Of a stretch of DNA of 10,350 nt, positions 1 to 6,253 are shown one piece after another. The DNA comes from CAZUSU01 sp964623315 (GTDB lineage: Bacteria; Patescibacteriota; Patescibacteriia; Magasanikbacterales; 2-02-FULL-50-9b). Location of the stretch: contig CAZUSU010000025.1 of the NCBI GenBank assembly GCA_964623315.1, forward strand, positions 1 to 10,350. Direction: 5' to 3'. The notes under the pieces are model-generated. The model was not told where the DNA came from. It saw nothing but the letters and a program-made list of their open reading frames with translations, and did no database searches. Position 1 is the first letter of the stretch; every line of letters begins with the position of its first letter. A program made the position numbers and the translations under genes.

Positions 1-138
1 CTGTCTGTATACACGGCCGGACGCTACATAAAAATTAAAATCGCCATTGCGCGCGGACGCCGCACACATGAAAAACGCGCAGTCATAAAAAAACGCGACG
101 TGGAACGCGAAACTCGGCGCCACCTAAAAGGGAAATAA
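1..138 (+). CDS. smpB: SsrA-binding protein SmpB, C-terminal fragment (5' end outside window)
   Basis: SmpB binds tmRNA and brings it to stalled ribosomes for trans-translation. Frame 1 is open from base 1 to TAA at 136-138 and gives 45 residues. They contain the family's C-terminal pattern: a 'YTAGRYIKIKIAIARGRR' strand region, then a basic 'EKRAVIKKRDVERETRR' helix ending in HLKGK. In the known family this basic tail enters the mRNA channel of stalled ribosomes. The fragment is too short for the standard ORF cut-off and has no start in the window. The tmRNA gene follows directly on the same strand, the classic smpB-ssrA arrangement, which supports the identification. Nothing looks truncated other than by the window edge. 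Confidence 0.9.
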   Translation: MSVYTAGRYIKIKIAIARGRRTHEKRAVIKKRDVERETRRHLKGK

Positions 139-187
139 AAAAGAGCCCCGACTCACATATCCCACTGTACTCCCCCCTAACTTTTTA

Positions 188-216
188 TTGACAAAAAAGG
201 CGTTTCTTGCTACCGT
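188..216 (+). promoter_or_regulatory. Probable promoter of ssrA
   Basis: A consensus -35 box TTGACA (188-193) is followed after 17 nt by TACCGT (211-216), preceded by TGC, so it reads as an extended -10. Transcription would start near 223, leaving a leader of about 57 nt to be removed by RNase P at 280. A 6-bp inverted repeat (CTACCG 210-215 / CGGTAG 224-229) overlaps the -10 region. A second TTGACA at 234-239 has no convincing -10 partner. Confidence 0.4.
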
Positions 217-279
217 AATGAGGCGGTAGAACTTTGACAATTTAAGATCTTCTGGTTTGTTCGGCCCGTTTTTATATAC

Positions 280-674
280 GGGGATGACAGGCTTCGAGGA
301 GAAAAAGAAGGCCCGAACGGGCGTGTCGGGAATGTCTCGCTTCTCGTAAAACGCGAGGCAACCCTAAGTGCAAACATTGTTGCACGCGCAAAGTCAGCGG
401 TAGCGAACTTGTTCGCTCCGTCCTTTGCACCAGCATTAGCTTAATCGCTTGATGCCGCCGACGCATTCGCTGACGGAATGCGTATCGGTGTTATACACAG
501 TCAGGTAGGGATCGCGGGCGCTGCCGGTCGCGCGCGATTTCCGAAATCAATACAGGTCGTGCGCACGCTACTCTGTTGGCTTGTCGTGCATGCGTACGTA
601 AAATCAGGCCGACTACACACGTAGGCCGAGGGCGACCTTTTTCTTCGACCCGGGTTCAATTCCCGGCATCTCCA
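280..674 (+). ncRNA. ssrA: Transfer-messenger RNA (tmRNA)
   Basis: tmRNA acts as both tRNA-Ala and mRNA to release stalled ribosomes and tag the unfinished protein for degradation. The 5' end GGGGATG (280-286) pairs with CATCTCC (667-673), followed by discriminator A674; CCA is not encoded. The T arm is CCGGG (650-654), a 7-nt loop TTCAATT and CCCGG (662-666). The tag frame starts with the resume codon GCA at 370 and ends with TAA at 442-444. It encodes 24 residues, beginning ANIVARAK and ending APSFAPALA, with the small hydrophobic C-terminus that proteases recognise. The RNA is about 395 nt and one-piece (not permuted). It lies directly after smpB. Pseudoknots were not modelled. Confidence 0.93.
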
Positions 675-710
675 TATCGGTGAATACTATATCCACCTTA
701 ATAACTTTTT

Positions 711-1649
711 ATGCAAAAACTCTTTACCGCACTCGCTGTCCTTGTGTTCCTTATCGGCCTCCCCGCTTCTGTACATGCGGCAAAAGGCACAAACGTTACG
801 TTTCCGGTTTTCGTTGTTGCGGATGCAACCGTGGAACCACCCATCATCATAAAAAATTCTTTTGTTGCGATGTATAAAGTAAAACTTGTTGACATGGGTG
901 GATATGAAAACTACGAGGCAAATCAAGTAGCAATCAAACCAACGGGCAAAAAAGGCACTGCGGCAAAATTTTTGGTGAAGCCAAATGAAGTCGTTTACTT
1001 TTTAGGTTTCAAAACTAAAAAAGATGCGGTTGCCGTAAAAAAATTCACCCCGCAAACGCCGCCGGTAAAAAATTTCACAAAACAAGATGGCATTAAAGGG
1101 CAACTGTGCATGACTGACGGTGTTGATTTTAGCCAGAAATTTGATTTTAGTGGCGCAGATGGAATTGCCACTGATAGTCCGTGTGCAAAAAAATGGACCG
1201 TTGAATTATACAATGGCACCCCTAAAACATCTGACCCAAAACCATCATTCCCCGACGGTACCATAGAATCTTTTCCTGTTTCGGTTGGTGATTTTTCAAC
1301 TGATCCGGCAAAAATTATTCCCAACACCTTTGTAGCAATGTACAGCGTAACACTGACGGGTAATGGAATGGGCTACGATGGGACACAAGTTGCCGTTATG
1401 CCAACGGGGCCCGGCGGTAAGGAGGCGACCTTCTTCATTAAGAAAAATGACGTGGTTTATTTCCTTGGCTTTTCTTCTGCCGCCACAGCCGCACAGTATA
1501 AAAAGTACACACCGGAAACGCCGCCGTACAAAAATTTTGATGGCAACGGTAAACTGTGCATGACTGCCGGTGTTGATTTTTCCAAAAAATTTGCACCCGA
1601 TAATCAAGAATGGTGCTCGTCATCCCAGCAGGTTGAGATTAAAAAATAA
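711..1649 (+). CDS. Exported protein with two tandem homologous domains, function unknown
   Basis: I do not recognise a named family. The 312-residue protein starts with a typical signal peptide (basic MQK, a hydrophobic stretch, VHA|A near residue 23-24), so it is probably secreted or periplasmic. It then carries an internal duplication. Repeat 1 is about residues 51-144 and repeat 2 about 207-294. Both begin FVAMY and share a QVA..PTG segment, VVYFLGF, a (Y/F)TP.TPP.KNF segment, LCMT and GVDFS.KF. Each repeat has a Cys pair (C133/C158 and C283/C302), so one disulfide per domain is possible. ATG at 711 is chosen because it gives the intact signal peptide; no Shine-Dalgarno is visible in the preceding T-rich stretch. 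The gene lies 36 nt after ssrA and could be read through from it; TACTAT at 685-690 is a weak -10 candidate. It converges on the next gene with an 18-nt gap. Confidence 0.85.
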   Translation: MQKLFTALAVLVFLIGLPASVHAAKGTNVTFPVFVVADATVEPPIIIKNSFVAMYKVKLVDMGGYENYEANQVAIKPTGKKGTAAKFLVKPNEVVYFLGFKTKKDAVAVKKFTPQTPPVKNFTKQDGIKGQLCMTDGVDFSQKFDFSGADGIATDSPCAKKWTVELYNGTPKTSDPKPSFPDGTIESFPVSVGDFSTDPAKIIPNTFVAMYSVTLTGNGMGYDGTQVAVMPTGPGGKEATFFIKKNDVVYFLGFSSAATAAQYKKYTPETPPYKNFDGNGKLCMTAGVDFSKKFAPDNQEWCSSSQQVEIKK

Positions 1650-1667
1650 ACCGGTACCACCAACGCG

Positions 1668-3020
1668 TTAATTTTTTTGTCCGGTCGGACCCACAAACGT
1701 CGGTGGCGGTGGTGGTGGCATGCCCCCATTACCAAATCCAGCCGATTGGCGTTGTTGATCACCCCCGCCTCCGCCTCCTGATGCACCTCCTGATGCTTCA
1801 ATCAACTGCTCTAATTTTTCTATTGCTTGCAGTGTCTTGTCGTCAAGATCGCCTCCCGAACCAATAGAGCGAGATCGGCCGAGCGTGTACTCCATACGTC
1901 GCACCTGTTCCTGTACAATAACCAACGTATCCCGAGCCGCGCGCACGTTACCATCCACAAAGTTTGCAACAACCGGAGTAATGATATCTTTAACCGTCTG
2001 TTGCACTTCGGTGTTCCGTATATTTTTGAGCATGCGACGTGTTTCTTTCATCATGTCCAATGCGTGCATAAAATCACCGGGGTGCCATCCTTGATATATT
2101 GAGTCGTTCATCACTTCGCGCGCATCTTCATACTGGCCGCTCGCCACGAGTGATTTTATTTCGGTGATCGCGCCCTGTTTTTGTTCTACCAATTGCGCAA
2201 TGGTACTTGCTTGCGCTCCAAAAAATTCAACGGCTTCTTTATACTGCTTGCTGGTGGTTGCTTTTTGCAGGCGCGCCATCTCTTTTTCAATCTGTTTTAG
2301 TTCTTTTGGAATATCTACGGCTGCGCGAAGAGCATTCACTTCCTCCCACATGCGCGCGTCCCAATAATCCTGCATTGCATCGCGCTGATTTTGGCCGACA
2401 GCGTTTTGAATTGCCTGTTGCAGTGCGTCAAGCCGTGAGATTATTTCATCGGCAGACGCCGAACTCCCGCCGGCTTTTGTCATTTGCTTTTTAACTTGCT
2501 GAATTTGACGCTTTTGATTATCAATGTCGCGGAGTGCATTTTTTACTTCGGACGGAGGCACAAATTCCTGACGCACGTCATTAATGTCATTGAATAAATT
2601 TTTTTGATGGCAGTCGTTTATGAGTTGGCGTGTGTCATCGTTCAGCGCGCCGACTTTCACCGTTTCTATACATTGACGCGCTTCGCTGATGACATTTTGA
2701 AGTGTTTGCGGTAATTCTGTTGGCACCTTGGCCCCCTTCATCTGCTTCAACATCTGTGTCGCCTCGCGCCCGACATTTTTCATTTCCTCTAAAAACTGGT
2801 TGACCTCTTGTTTTGAAAGCGGCGGCTGTTGATATCCGCCCGATTTATTGGGCGGTGTATCAAAATAATCTTGATTTGAAGTGGTGTTCTGCGGCGTGGC
2901 CGCCGGTAACGGTTGGGGGGGCGCCGTTGTTGAAATCGTCTGTGCATGAATCGCGCCCGCAGACCATAAAACGGTCAAGGATGCGCATGCGCCAACAATT
3001 AAACGTACATAAAATTGCAT
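1668..3020 (-). CDS. Exported coiled-coil protein with Gly-rich and Pro-rich tail, function unknown
   Basis: No family is recognised. The 450-residue product has a signal peptide (MQFYVR, hydrophobic segment, AIHA|Q near residue 26) and no further membrane helix. Residues about 30-70 are a low-complexity Pro/Gln/Thr linker. Residues about 70-380 are highly charged, Gln-rich and mostly helical, consistent with coiled coil or helical bundles (for example around 160-182 and 238-256). The C-terminus has a run of six glycines near 415-420 and a run of six prolines near 435-440, suggesting a flexible surface or wall-spanning tail. Mature-chain cysteines are C117 and C137. No Shine-Dalgarno precedes the ATG at 3020. 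It lies 57 nt downstream of the epimerase gene on the same strand, so partial co-transcription is possible. The 3' end converges on the two-repeat exported protein. Confidence 0.85.
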   Translation of the reverse strand: MQFYVRLIVGACASLTVLWSAGAIHAQTISTTAPPQPLPAATPQNTTSNQDYFDTPPNKSGGYQQPPLSKQEVNQFLEEMKNVGREATQMLKQMKGAKVPTELPQTLQNVISEARQCIETVKVGALNDDTRQLINDCHQKNLFNDINDVRQEFVPPSEVKNALRDIDNQKRQIQQVKKQMTKAGGSSASADEIISRLDALQQAIQNAVGQNQRDAMQDYWDARMWEEVNALRAAVDIPKELKQIEKEMARLQKATTSKQYKEAVEFFGAQASTIAQLVEQKQGAITEIKSLVASGQYEDAREVMNDSIYQGWHPGDFMHALDMMKETRRMLKNIRNTEVQQTVKDIITPVVANFVDGNVRAARDTLVIVQEQVRRMEYTLGRSRSIGSGGDLDDKTLQAIEKLEQLIEASGGASGGGGGGDQQRQSAGFGNGGMPPPPPPTFVGPTGQKN

Positions 3021-3053
3021 AGAGCGTAAGAACGTTAATGGCTAATTGCCTAC

Positions 3054-3083
3054 AGTATACCCCTCACAGCAACCATTCTACAA
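3054..3083 (-). promoter_or_regulatory. Possible promoter for the coiled-coil exported protein
   Basis: On the minus strand TATACT (3059-3054) is preceded after 18 nt by TTGTAG (3083-3078). Transcription would start near 3047, giving a leader of about 27 nt. The -10 is good and the -35 weak. The -35 overlaps the stop codon of the upstream epimerase gene. Confidence 0.4.
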
Positions 3084-4028
3084 AAGGGGGGCTGTTGACA
3101 ACTTTTTAAAATACAGAACGGTTGGTTTGAGGCCGGCGGCTAAAGAAACGGTCGGCGCCCATTTCAATTTTTTGCGCGCCAATGAAATATCCGGCTGACG
3201 ACGTTTGGGGTCATCATCGGGAAGTGGTTTAAAAATAATTTTTGATTTTGATTTTGTCTGCTTGATAATTTCCTGCGCCAACGCGAGTATCGTAAATTCG
3301 GTGGGGTTGCCCACATTCACCGGCCCCGTAAAATTTCGCACCGCCATCATTTTAAACACGCCGGCTACCAAATCAGAAACATATTGGAAACTGCGTGTCT
3401 GCATGCCATCGCCGTACAGAGTAATCGGTTTGCCGGCAAGCGCCTGCACAATAAAATTAGAAACGACGCGTCCATCCTTTGCGGCCATACGCGGGCCATA
3501 CGTGTTAAAAATGCGCACCACACGAATGTCCGCGCCCCGCTCACGAGAATAGTCAAAGCATAACGTTTCTGCGGCGCGCTTGCCTTCGTCGTAGCACGCC
3601 CGCACGCCGATGGGGTTCACGTTGCCCCAATACGTTTCTTTTTGCGGATGTTCCAGCGGGTCGCCATACACTTCCGACGTTGACGCTTGCAACAACCGCG
3701 CATCATGCGCCAGCGCAAGACGCAACATGTTATGCGTGCCTATGACGTTTGTTTCCATCGTAAACACCGGATCGCGCTGGTAATGCGCGGGCGACGCCGG
3801 ACAGGCAAAATTAAAAATTTCGTGGAGGTGTTCTTTTATTTTCAGCGGCGTGCAAATGTCGTGCCGAATAAAAACAAAATTTTTATTCCTGCGCACCTGC
3901 GCGATATTTTTTTCACTGCCGGAAAACAAATTGTCCACACACACAACGCGCCGCCCCGCCGTCAGCAACGCGTCGCACAGATGTGATCCGATAAATCCGG
4001 CGCCGCCGGTGACTAATGCCGTTTTCAT
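3078..4028 (-). CDS. NAD-dependent epimerase/dehydratase, probable UDP-glucuronate decarboxylase (UDP-xylose synthase)
   Basis: An extended short-chain dehydrogenase of 316 residues. The family converts UDP-glucuronate to UDP-xylose with bound NAD in the cytoplasm, supplying sugar for envelope glycans. The N-terminal NAD-binding motif is TGGAGFIGSHL (residues 7-17), followed by VDNLFSG. The catalytic region reads STSEVYGDP (116-124) with E119, then YDEGK with Y146 and K150. The distinctive UXS-type stretch IFNTYGPRM...DGRVVSNFIVQAL...YGDG.QTRSFQYVSDLV follows (about 173-220), then PKRRQPDI with R277, where family members have a catalytic Arg. These features favour UDP-glucuronate decarboxylase over UDP-glucose 4-epimerase or dTDP-glucose dehydratase. 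The start codon overlaps the dedA stop (ATGA, 4028-4025), so translation is probably coupled to dedA. Confidence 0.88.
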   Translation of the reverse strand: MKTALVTGGAGFIGSHLCDALLTAGRRVVCVDNLFSGSEKNIAQVRRNKNFVFIRHDICTPLKIKEHLHEIFNFACPASPAHYQRDPVFTMETNVIGTHNMLRLALAHDARLLQASTSEVYGDPLEHPQKETYWGNVNPIGVRACYDEGKRAAETLCFDYSRERGADIRVVRIFNTYGPRMAAKDGRVVSNFIVQALAGKPITLYGDGMQTRSFQYVSDLVAGVFKMMAVRNFTGPVNVGNPTEFTILALAQEIIKQTKSKSKIIFKPLPDDDPKRRQPDISLARKKLKWAPTVSLAAGLKPTVLYFKKLSTAPLL

Positions 4029-4660
4029 TTATTTTTGAAAATATGTTTTTTGATATGCGCCACCAGCCGCGCGCGTTCATCCTTATTGCGCAACAGATGG
4101 TATAAGGCCGGCGACACGGACACCACAATAATGCCGATAACAATAGGGATGATATACGCATCTACTCCCGGAATCAAGGCGCCCGCGTAATACCCAACGA
4201 GCGGCAAACCCACGGCCCATGCGAGCGCGCCAATGACGTTATAAAACAAAAACGTGCCATAGTGCATTCCGCCAACGCCCGCCACCACCGGCGCAAACGT
4301 GCGCACCACTGGCATGAACCGCGCCAACGTAATGGCTTTGCCGCCGTGCTTTTGGTAAAACAGATGCGCGCGTTCCACATTTTTTTTGTCAAAAAATAAT
4401 GAGTCATCGCGGGTGAAAATTTTTGGCCCCACCCGCGCGCCAAACGAATAACCAACCGAATCCCCCACTACCGCGCACACAAATGTCACAAAAATGAGCG
4501 TAGTAATTTCTAAATATCCCTGCGATGCCAAAAATCCGGCCGTAAATAATAGGCTGTCGCCGGGCAAAAAAAATCCAACCAAAAGGCCGGACTCAACAAA
4601 CACCACCCCACCAACGCCTAAATAGCCGGCTGTTTTAATGAATGCGACGAGGTCAAACAT
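4025..4660 (-). CDS. dedA: DedA family integral membrane protein (VTT domain)
   Basis: The 211-residue protein has the DedA pattern: FVESGLLVGFFLPGDSLLF near the N-terminus, ITLARFMPVVRTFAPVVAG in the middle (110-128), and hydrophobic helices around 10-30, 35-65, 135-160 and 165-190. The four functionally important charged residues reported for E. coli YqjA (E39, D51, R130, R136) map with exact spacing to E23, D35, R114 and R120. Family members are inner-membrane proteins linked to proton-dependent transport and, in recent work, undecaprenyl-phosphate recycling. Its position in front of a nucleotide-sugar enzyme fits lipid-carrier supply for surface glycan synthesis (inference). No Shine-Dalgarno is present. 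The -10 box lies 7 nt before the ATG, so the mRNA looks leaderless. The gene is divergent from infC. Confidence 0.92.
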   Translation of the reverse strand: MFDLVAFIKTAGYLGVGGVVFVESGLLVGFFLPGDSLLFTAGFLASQGYLEITTLIFVTFVCAVVGDSVGYSFGARVGPKIFTRDDSLFFDKKNVERAHLFYQKHGGKAITLARFMPVVRTFAPVVAGVGGMHYGTFLFYNVIGALAWAVGLPLVGYYAGALIPGVDAYIIPIVIGIIVVSVSPALYHLLRNKDERARLVAHIKKHIFKNK

Positions 4661-4667
4661 AAGGAAA

Positions 4668-4696
4668 AGTATAATTTAAATTAGCAGTTCCGTCAA
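4668..4696 (-). promoter_or_regulatory. Strong promoter of dedA, predicted leaderless transcript
   Basis: The minus strand reads TTGACG (4696-4691), a 17-nt spacer and TATACT (4673-4668). The ATG starts at 4660, only 7 nt beyond the -10 box. The predicted transcription start therefore coincides with, or lies 1 nt before, the start codon. Confidence 0.65.
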
Positions 4697-4730
4697 TATT
4701 CGTATACACTTCGGCACAAACAGCGACACA

Positions 4731-4759
4731 TTGCGCCTCTCCCTGATTTCTGCTACACT
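4731..4759 (+). promoter_or_regulatory. Promoter of infC, predicted leaderless transcript
   Basis: TTGCGC (4731-4736), a 17-nt spacer, then TACACT (4754-4759) preceded by TGC (extended -10). The predicted start is near A4766, about 4 nt before ATG 4770. A possible upstream TTG start codon at 4731 coincides with the -35 box, which argues against it being used. Confidence 0.6.
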
Positions 4760-4769
4760 TCCCCCATCT

Positions 4770-5318
4770 ATGCGCATTGCTCGCAAGCGGTTCAAGCCGC
4801 AAGTCCAGACCATTCAATTTAAATTCAACGAAATGATTCGCGTACCCGATGTGCGCGTCATTGATGAAAACGACCAGCATGTAGGCGTCATGACCACTAG
4901 CGCCGCATTGCGATTGGCCGAAGAGCGCGGGTTGGATTTGGTTGAAATTAATCCGGCAGCCGAACCGCCGGTCGTTAAAATTATTGAGTACGGCCAGTAC
5001 AAATATCAAAAAGATAAAGAAGACCGTTTGCAAAAAAAGAAACAGAAAGAAACGGAGGTAAAGGGCGTGCGTCTGTCATTGCGCATCGGTGAACACGACC
5101 GTCAGATGCGTATGAATCAGGCAAAAGGATTTTTAGAAGACGGCAATAAAGTTAAAATTGAAATTATTTTGCGTGGTCGGGAACGTCAATTTACCGGTAA
5201 TGCCTTTGGAGTGATGGAGAAATTTATCACGAATCTGCGCGCCGTGGCGCCCATCCGTGTTGAGCAGGCGCCGGCAAAGCAAGAAAACAAAATCACGGCA
5301 CTGTTAGCCGCCGCCTAG
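4770..5318 (+). CDS. infC: Translation initiation factor IF-3
   Basis: IF-3 binds the 30S subunit, prevents premature 50S joining and checks start-codon/initiator-tRNA pairing. The 182-residue product begins with a basic tail (MRIARKRFK), then the N-domain signature FNEMIRVPDVRVIDEN and the DLVEINPAAEPPVVKIIEYGQYKYQ segment. A basic linker (EDRLQKKKQKETEVKG) leads to the C-domain (VRLSLRIGEHD... VKIEIILRGRERQ), with a short Ala-rich end. Length is normal for the family. ATG 4770 is preferred to an upstream in-frame TTG at 4731, because the intervening sequence is promoter and the encoded extension is not IF-3-like. The gene heads the conserved infC-rpmI-rplT cluster and is divergent from dedA. 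No Shine-Dalgarno is present. Confidence 0.95.
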   Translation: MRIARKRFKPQVQTIQFKFNEMIRVPDVRVIDENDQHVGVMTTSAALRLAEERGLDLVEINPAAEPPVVKIIEYGQYKYQKDKEDRLQKKKQKETEVKGVRLSLRIGEHDRQMRMNQAKGFLEDGNKVKIEIILRGRERQFTGNAFGVMEKFITNLRAVAPIRVEQAPAKQENKITALLAAA

Positions 5319-5325
5319 CACGCGC

Positions 5326-5355
5326 TTGACGCCAACCTGCAACACCTGCTATAAT
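5326..5355 (+). promoter_or_regulatory. Promoter of rpmI-rplT
   Basis: TTGACG (5326-5331), an 18-nt spacer, and a perfect TATAAT (5350-5355) preceded by TGC (extended -10). It lies in the short gap after the infC stop. Transcription would start near 5362-5363, leaving a leader of about 16 nt before rpmI. The ribosomal protein genes can therefore be transcribed independently of infC. The leader is too short for a classical L20 autoregulatory fold. Confidence 0.7.
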
Positions 5356-5378
5356 TCTGCCCACTAAATGCTGAGGCT

Positions 5379-5567
5379 ATGGGAAAAATCAAAACAAAAA
5401 AAGCCGTTGCCAAACGGTTCCGCATCACCCGTACCGGTAAAGTAATCCACCGCGCATCCGGACAGAGCCATTTTAACGCGCGCGAGCGTGGCAACACGAC
5501 CCGCAATAAGCGAACGGATCGCACGATGGCGCCCACACAAGCACGCACCATTGCCCGCGCAATGTAA
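5379..5567 (+). CDS. rpmI: 50S ribosomal protein L35
   Basis: A 62-residue, very basic protein with the L35 pattern: KIKTKKAVAKRFRITRTGKV at the N-terminus, then H/R-rich segments (HRASGQSHFNARERGNTTRNKR) and a short C-terminal tail. Length is normal for L35. The start ATG 5379 has GAGG at 5373-5376, only 2 nt upstream, which is too close to be a standard Shine-Dalgarno. It sits between infC and rplT in the universally conserved order. The gap to rplT is 22 nt with no terminator, so the two are co-transcribed. Confidence 0.95.
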   Translation: MGKIKTKKAVAKRFRITRTGKVIHRASGQSHFNARERGNTTRNKRTDRTMAPTQARTIARAM

Positions 5568-5589
5568 CGCAATTTAATTTTTAACGAAT

Positions 5590-5937
5590 ATGGCACGCGT
5601 CAAACGAGGAACACTGCGCGCAAAAAAGCGCACCAAACTGCTCAAAAATACCAAGGGTTTCATGTGGGGTCGCAAAAATCGCGTCAAGGCGGCGCGCGAG
5701 GCGATTTTGCATTCCGGTGTTAATGCTTTGCAAGCACGCCGCAAAAAGAAAGCGGTTGCGCGCGGCGGCTGGCACATTCAAATTGGTGCGGCGGCGCGCG
5801 AGCATGGTATGTCCTATTCCCGCTTCATGTCTGCGTTAAAAAAAGCCGGCATATTGCTAAATCGCAAAATGCTCGCCGAATTGGCCGTGAAATATCCGAA
5901 AGTTTTTACGGAGGTGGTGAAGAAAGTGAAAAAATAA
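5590..5937 (+). CDS. rplT: 50S ribosomal protein L20
   Basis: L20 is an early 23S rRNA-binding assembly protein. The 115-residue product begins MARVKRGTLRAKKRTKLLK and has the long basic N-terminal helix with the AREA and RRKKK segments (about 35-55). The globular C-domain motif IGAAAREHGMSYSRFMSALKKAGILLNRKMLAELAV (about 66-101) follows. Length is normal. No Shine-Dalgarno precedes the ATG, only an A/T-rich stretch. An A/G-rich tract (AAAAG repeats) and two 46-nt palindromes follow the stop codon, with no classical T-tract terminator. Confidence 0.96.
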   Translation: MARVKRGTLRAKKRTKLLKNTKGFMWGRKNRVKAAREAILHSGVNALQARRKKKAVARGGWHIQIGAAAREHGMSYSRFMSALKKAGILLNRKMLAELAVKYPKVFTEVVKKVKK

Positions 5938-5960
5938 AAGAAAAGAAAAGAAATGCACAC

Positions 5961-6006
5961 GGACCTAGTTACTTCGCACGTTGCGCGTGCTCGTAACTAC
6001 CGGTCC
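5961..6006 (+). repeat. 46-nt palindromic repeat, copy 1
   Basis: The unit starts GGACCTAGTTAC and ends GTAACTACCGGTCC. It folds into one long hairpin: GGACC/GGTCC, GTTAC/GTAAC, then GCACG/CGTGC with a TTGCG loop. The last 12 nt (AACTACCGGTCC, 5995-6006) are the exact reverse complement of the first 12 nt of tRNA-Asp (6137-6148). It is identical to copy 2 over all 46 nt. Being just downstream of rplT, it may also act as a 3' hairpin for that operon. Confidence 0.9.
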
Positions 6007-6043
6007 TCCGTCACAATCCAATTTCAGAGCTACTAACTCGCTT

Positions 6044-6089
6044 GGACCTAGTTACTTCGCACGTTGCGCGTGCTCGTAACTACCGGTCC
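6044..6089 (+). repeat. 46-nt palindromic repeat, copy 2
   Basis: Identical to copy 1, starting 83 nt further on. Its left junction CTCGCTTGGACC (6037-6048) is repeated exactly at the 5' junction of the tRNA-Asp gene (6130-6141). Its right end runs into CCGGTCCGC, which also matches the acceptor 3' strand of the tRNA. Confidence 0.9.
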
Positions 6090-6099
6090 GCGCTCGGCA

Positions 6100-6130
6100 G
6101 ACAACCAAGCGTAAACGCTTGTTGGCTGTC
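6100..6130 (+). other. Imperfect hairpin immediately 5' of tRNA-Asp
   Basis: CAAGCG (6106-6111) pairs with CGCTTG (6116-6121) across a TAAA loop, with GACA (6100-6103) / TGTC (6127-6130) able to extend the stem past a bulge. It ends 6 nt before the mature tRNA 5' end. Its role in processing or transcription is unknown. Confidence 0.5.
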
Positions 6131-6136
6131 TCGCTT

Positions 6137-6213
6137 GGACCGGTAGTTCAGCTGGTTAGAACGTCCGCCTGTCACGCGGAAGGTCACGGGTTCGAACCCC
6201 GTCCGGTCCGCCA
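6137..6213 (+). tRNA. tRNA-Asp (anticodon GTC)
   Basis: A complete 77-nt cloverleaf. The acceptor GGACCGG pairs with CCGGTCC (6203-6209), the discriminator is G6210, and CCA is encoded (6211-6213). The D arm is GTTC/GAAC around AGCTGGTTA. The anticodon stem TCCGC/GCGGA encloses the loop CTGTCAC with anticodon GTC. The T arm is ACGGG, TTCGAAC, CCCGT. G at discriminator position 73 is the expected Asp identity base. A terminator follows directly. Confidence 0.97.
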
Positions 6214-6251
6214 ACAAAAAATCCCTGGCCTCGTGTCAGGGATTTTTTGTT
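6214..6251 (+). terminator. Rho-independent terminator of tRNA-Asp
   Basis: AACAAAAAATCCCTG (6213-6227 region) pairs with CAGGGATTTTTTGTT (6237-6251) around a 9-nt loop. The A-tract and T-tract make it potentially bidirectional. The 121-nt repeat starts 3 nt later. Confidence 0.85.
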
Positions 6252-6253
6252 GC

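Noticed and set aside
234..239. Second TTGACA as the ssrA promoter -35
   Set aside because: No -10-like hexamer lies 16-18 nt downstream (TTGTTC at 257-262); TATATA at 273-278 is too far and too close to the RNA start.
272..466. Minus-strand 64-codon frame in the tmRNA gene
   Set aside because: It lies wholly within the tmRNA gene apart from a few bases and is explained by it.
4731..4769. TTG start giving a 13-residue longer IF-3
   Set aside because: The TTG is the -35 box of the predicted promoter, and the extension is not IF-3-like.
5961..6089. 46-nt repeats as a CRISPR array
   Set aside because: Only two units, each a near-complete palindrome, with tRNA-derived ends; the single 37-nt spacer and lack of cas genes do not support CRISPR.
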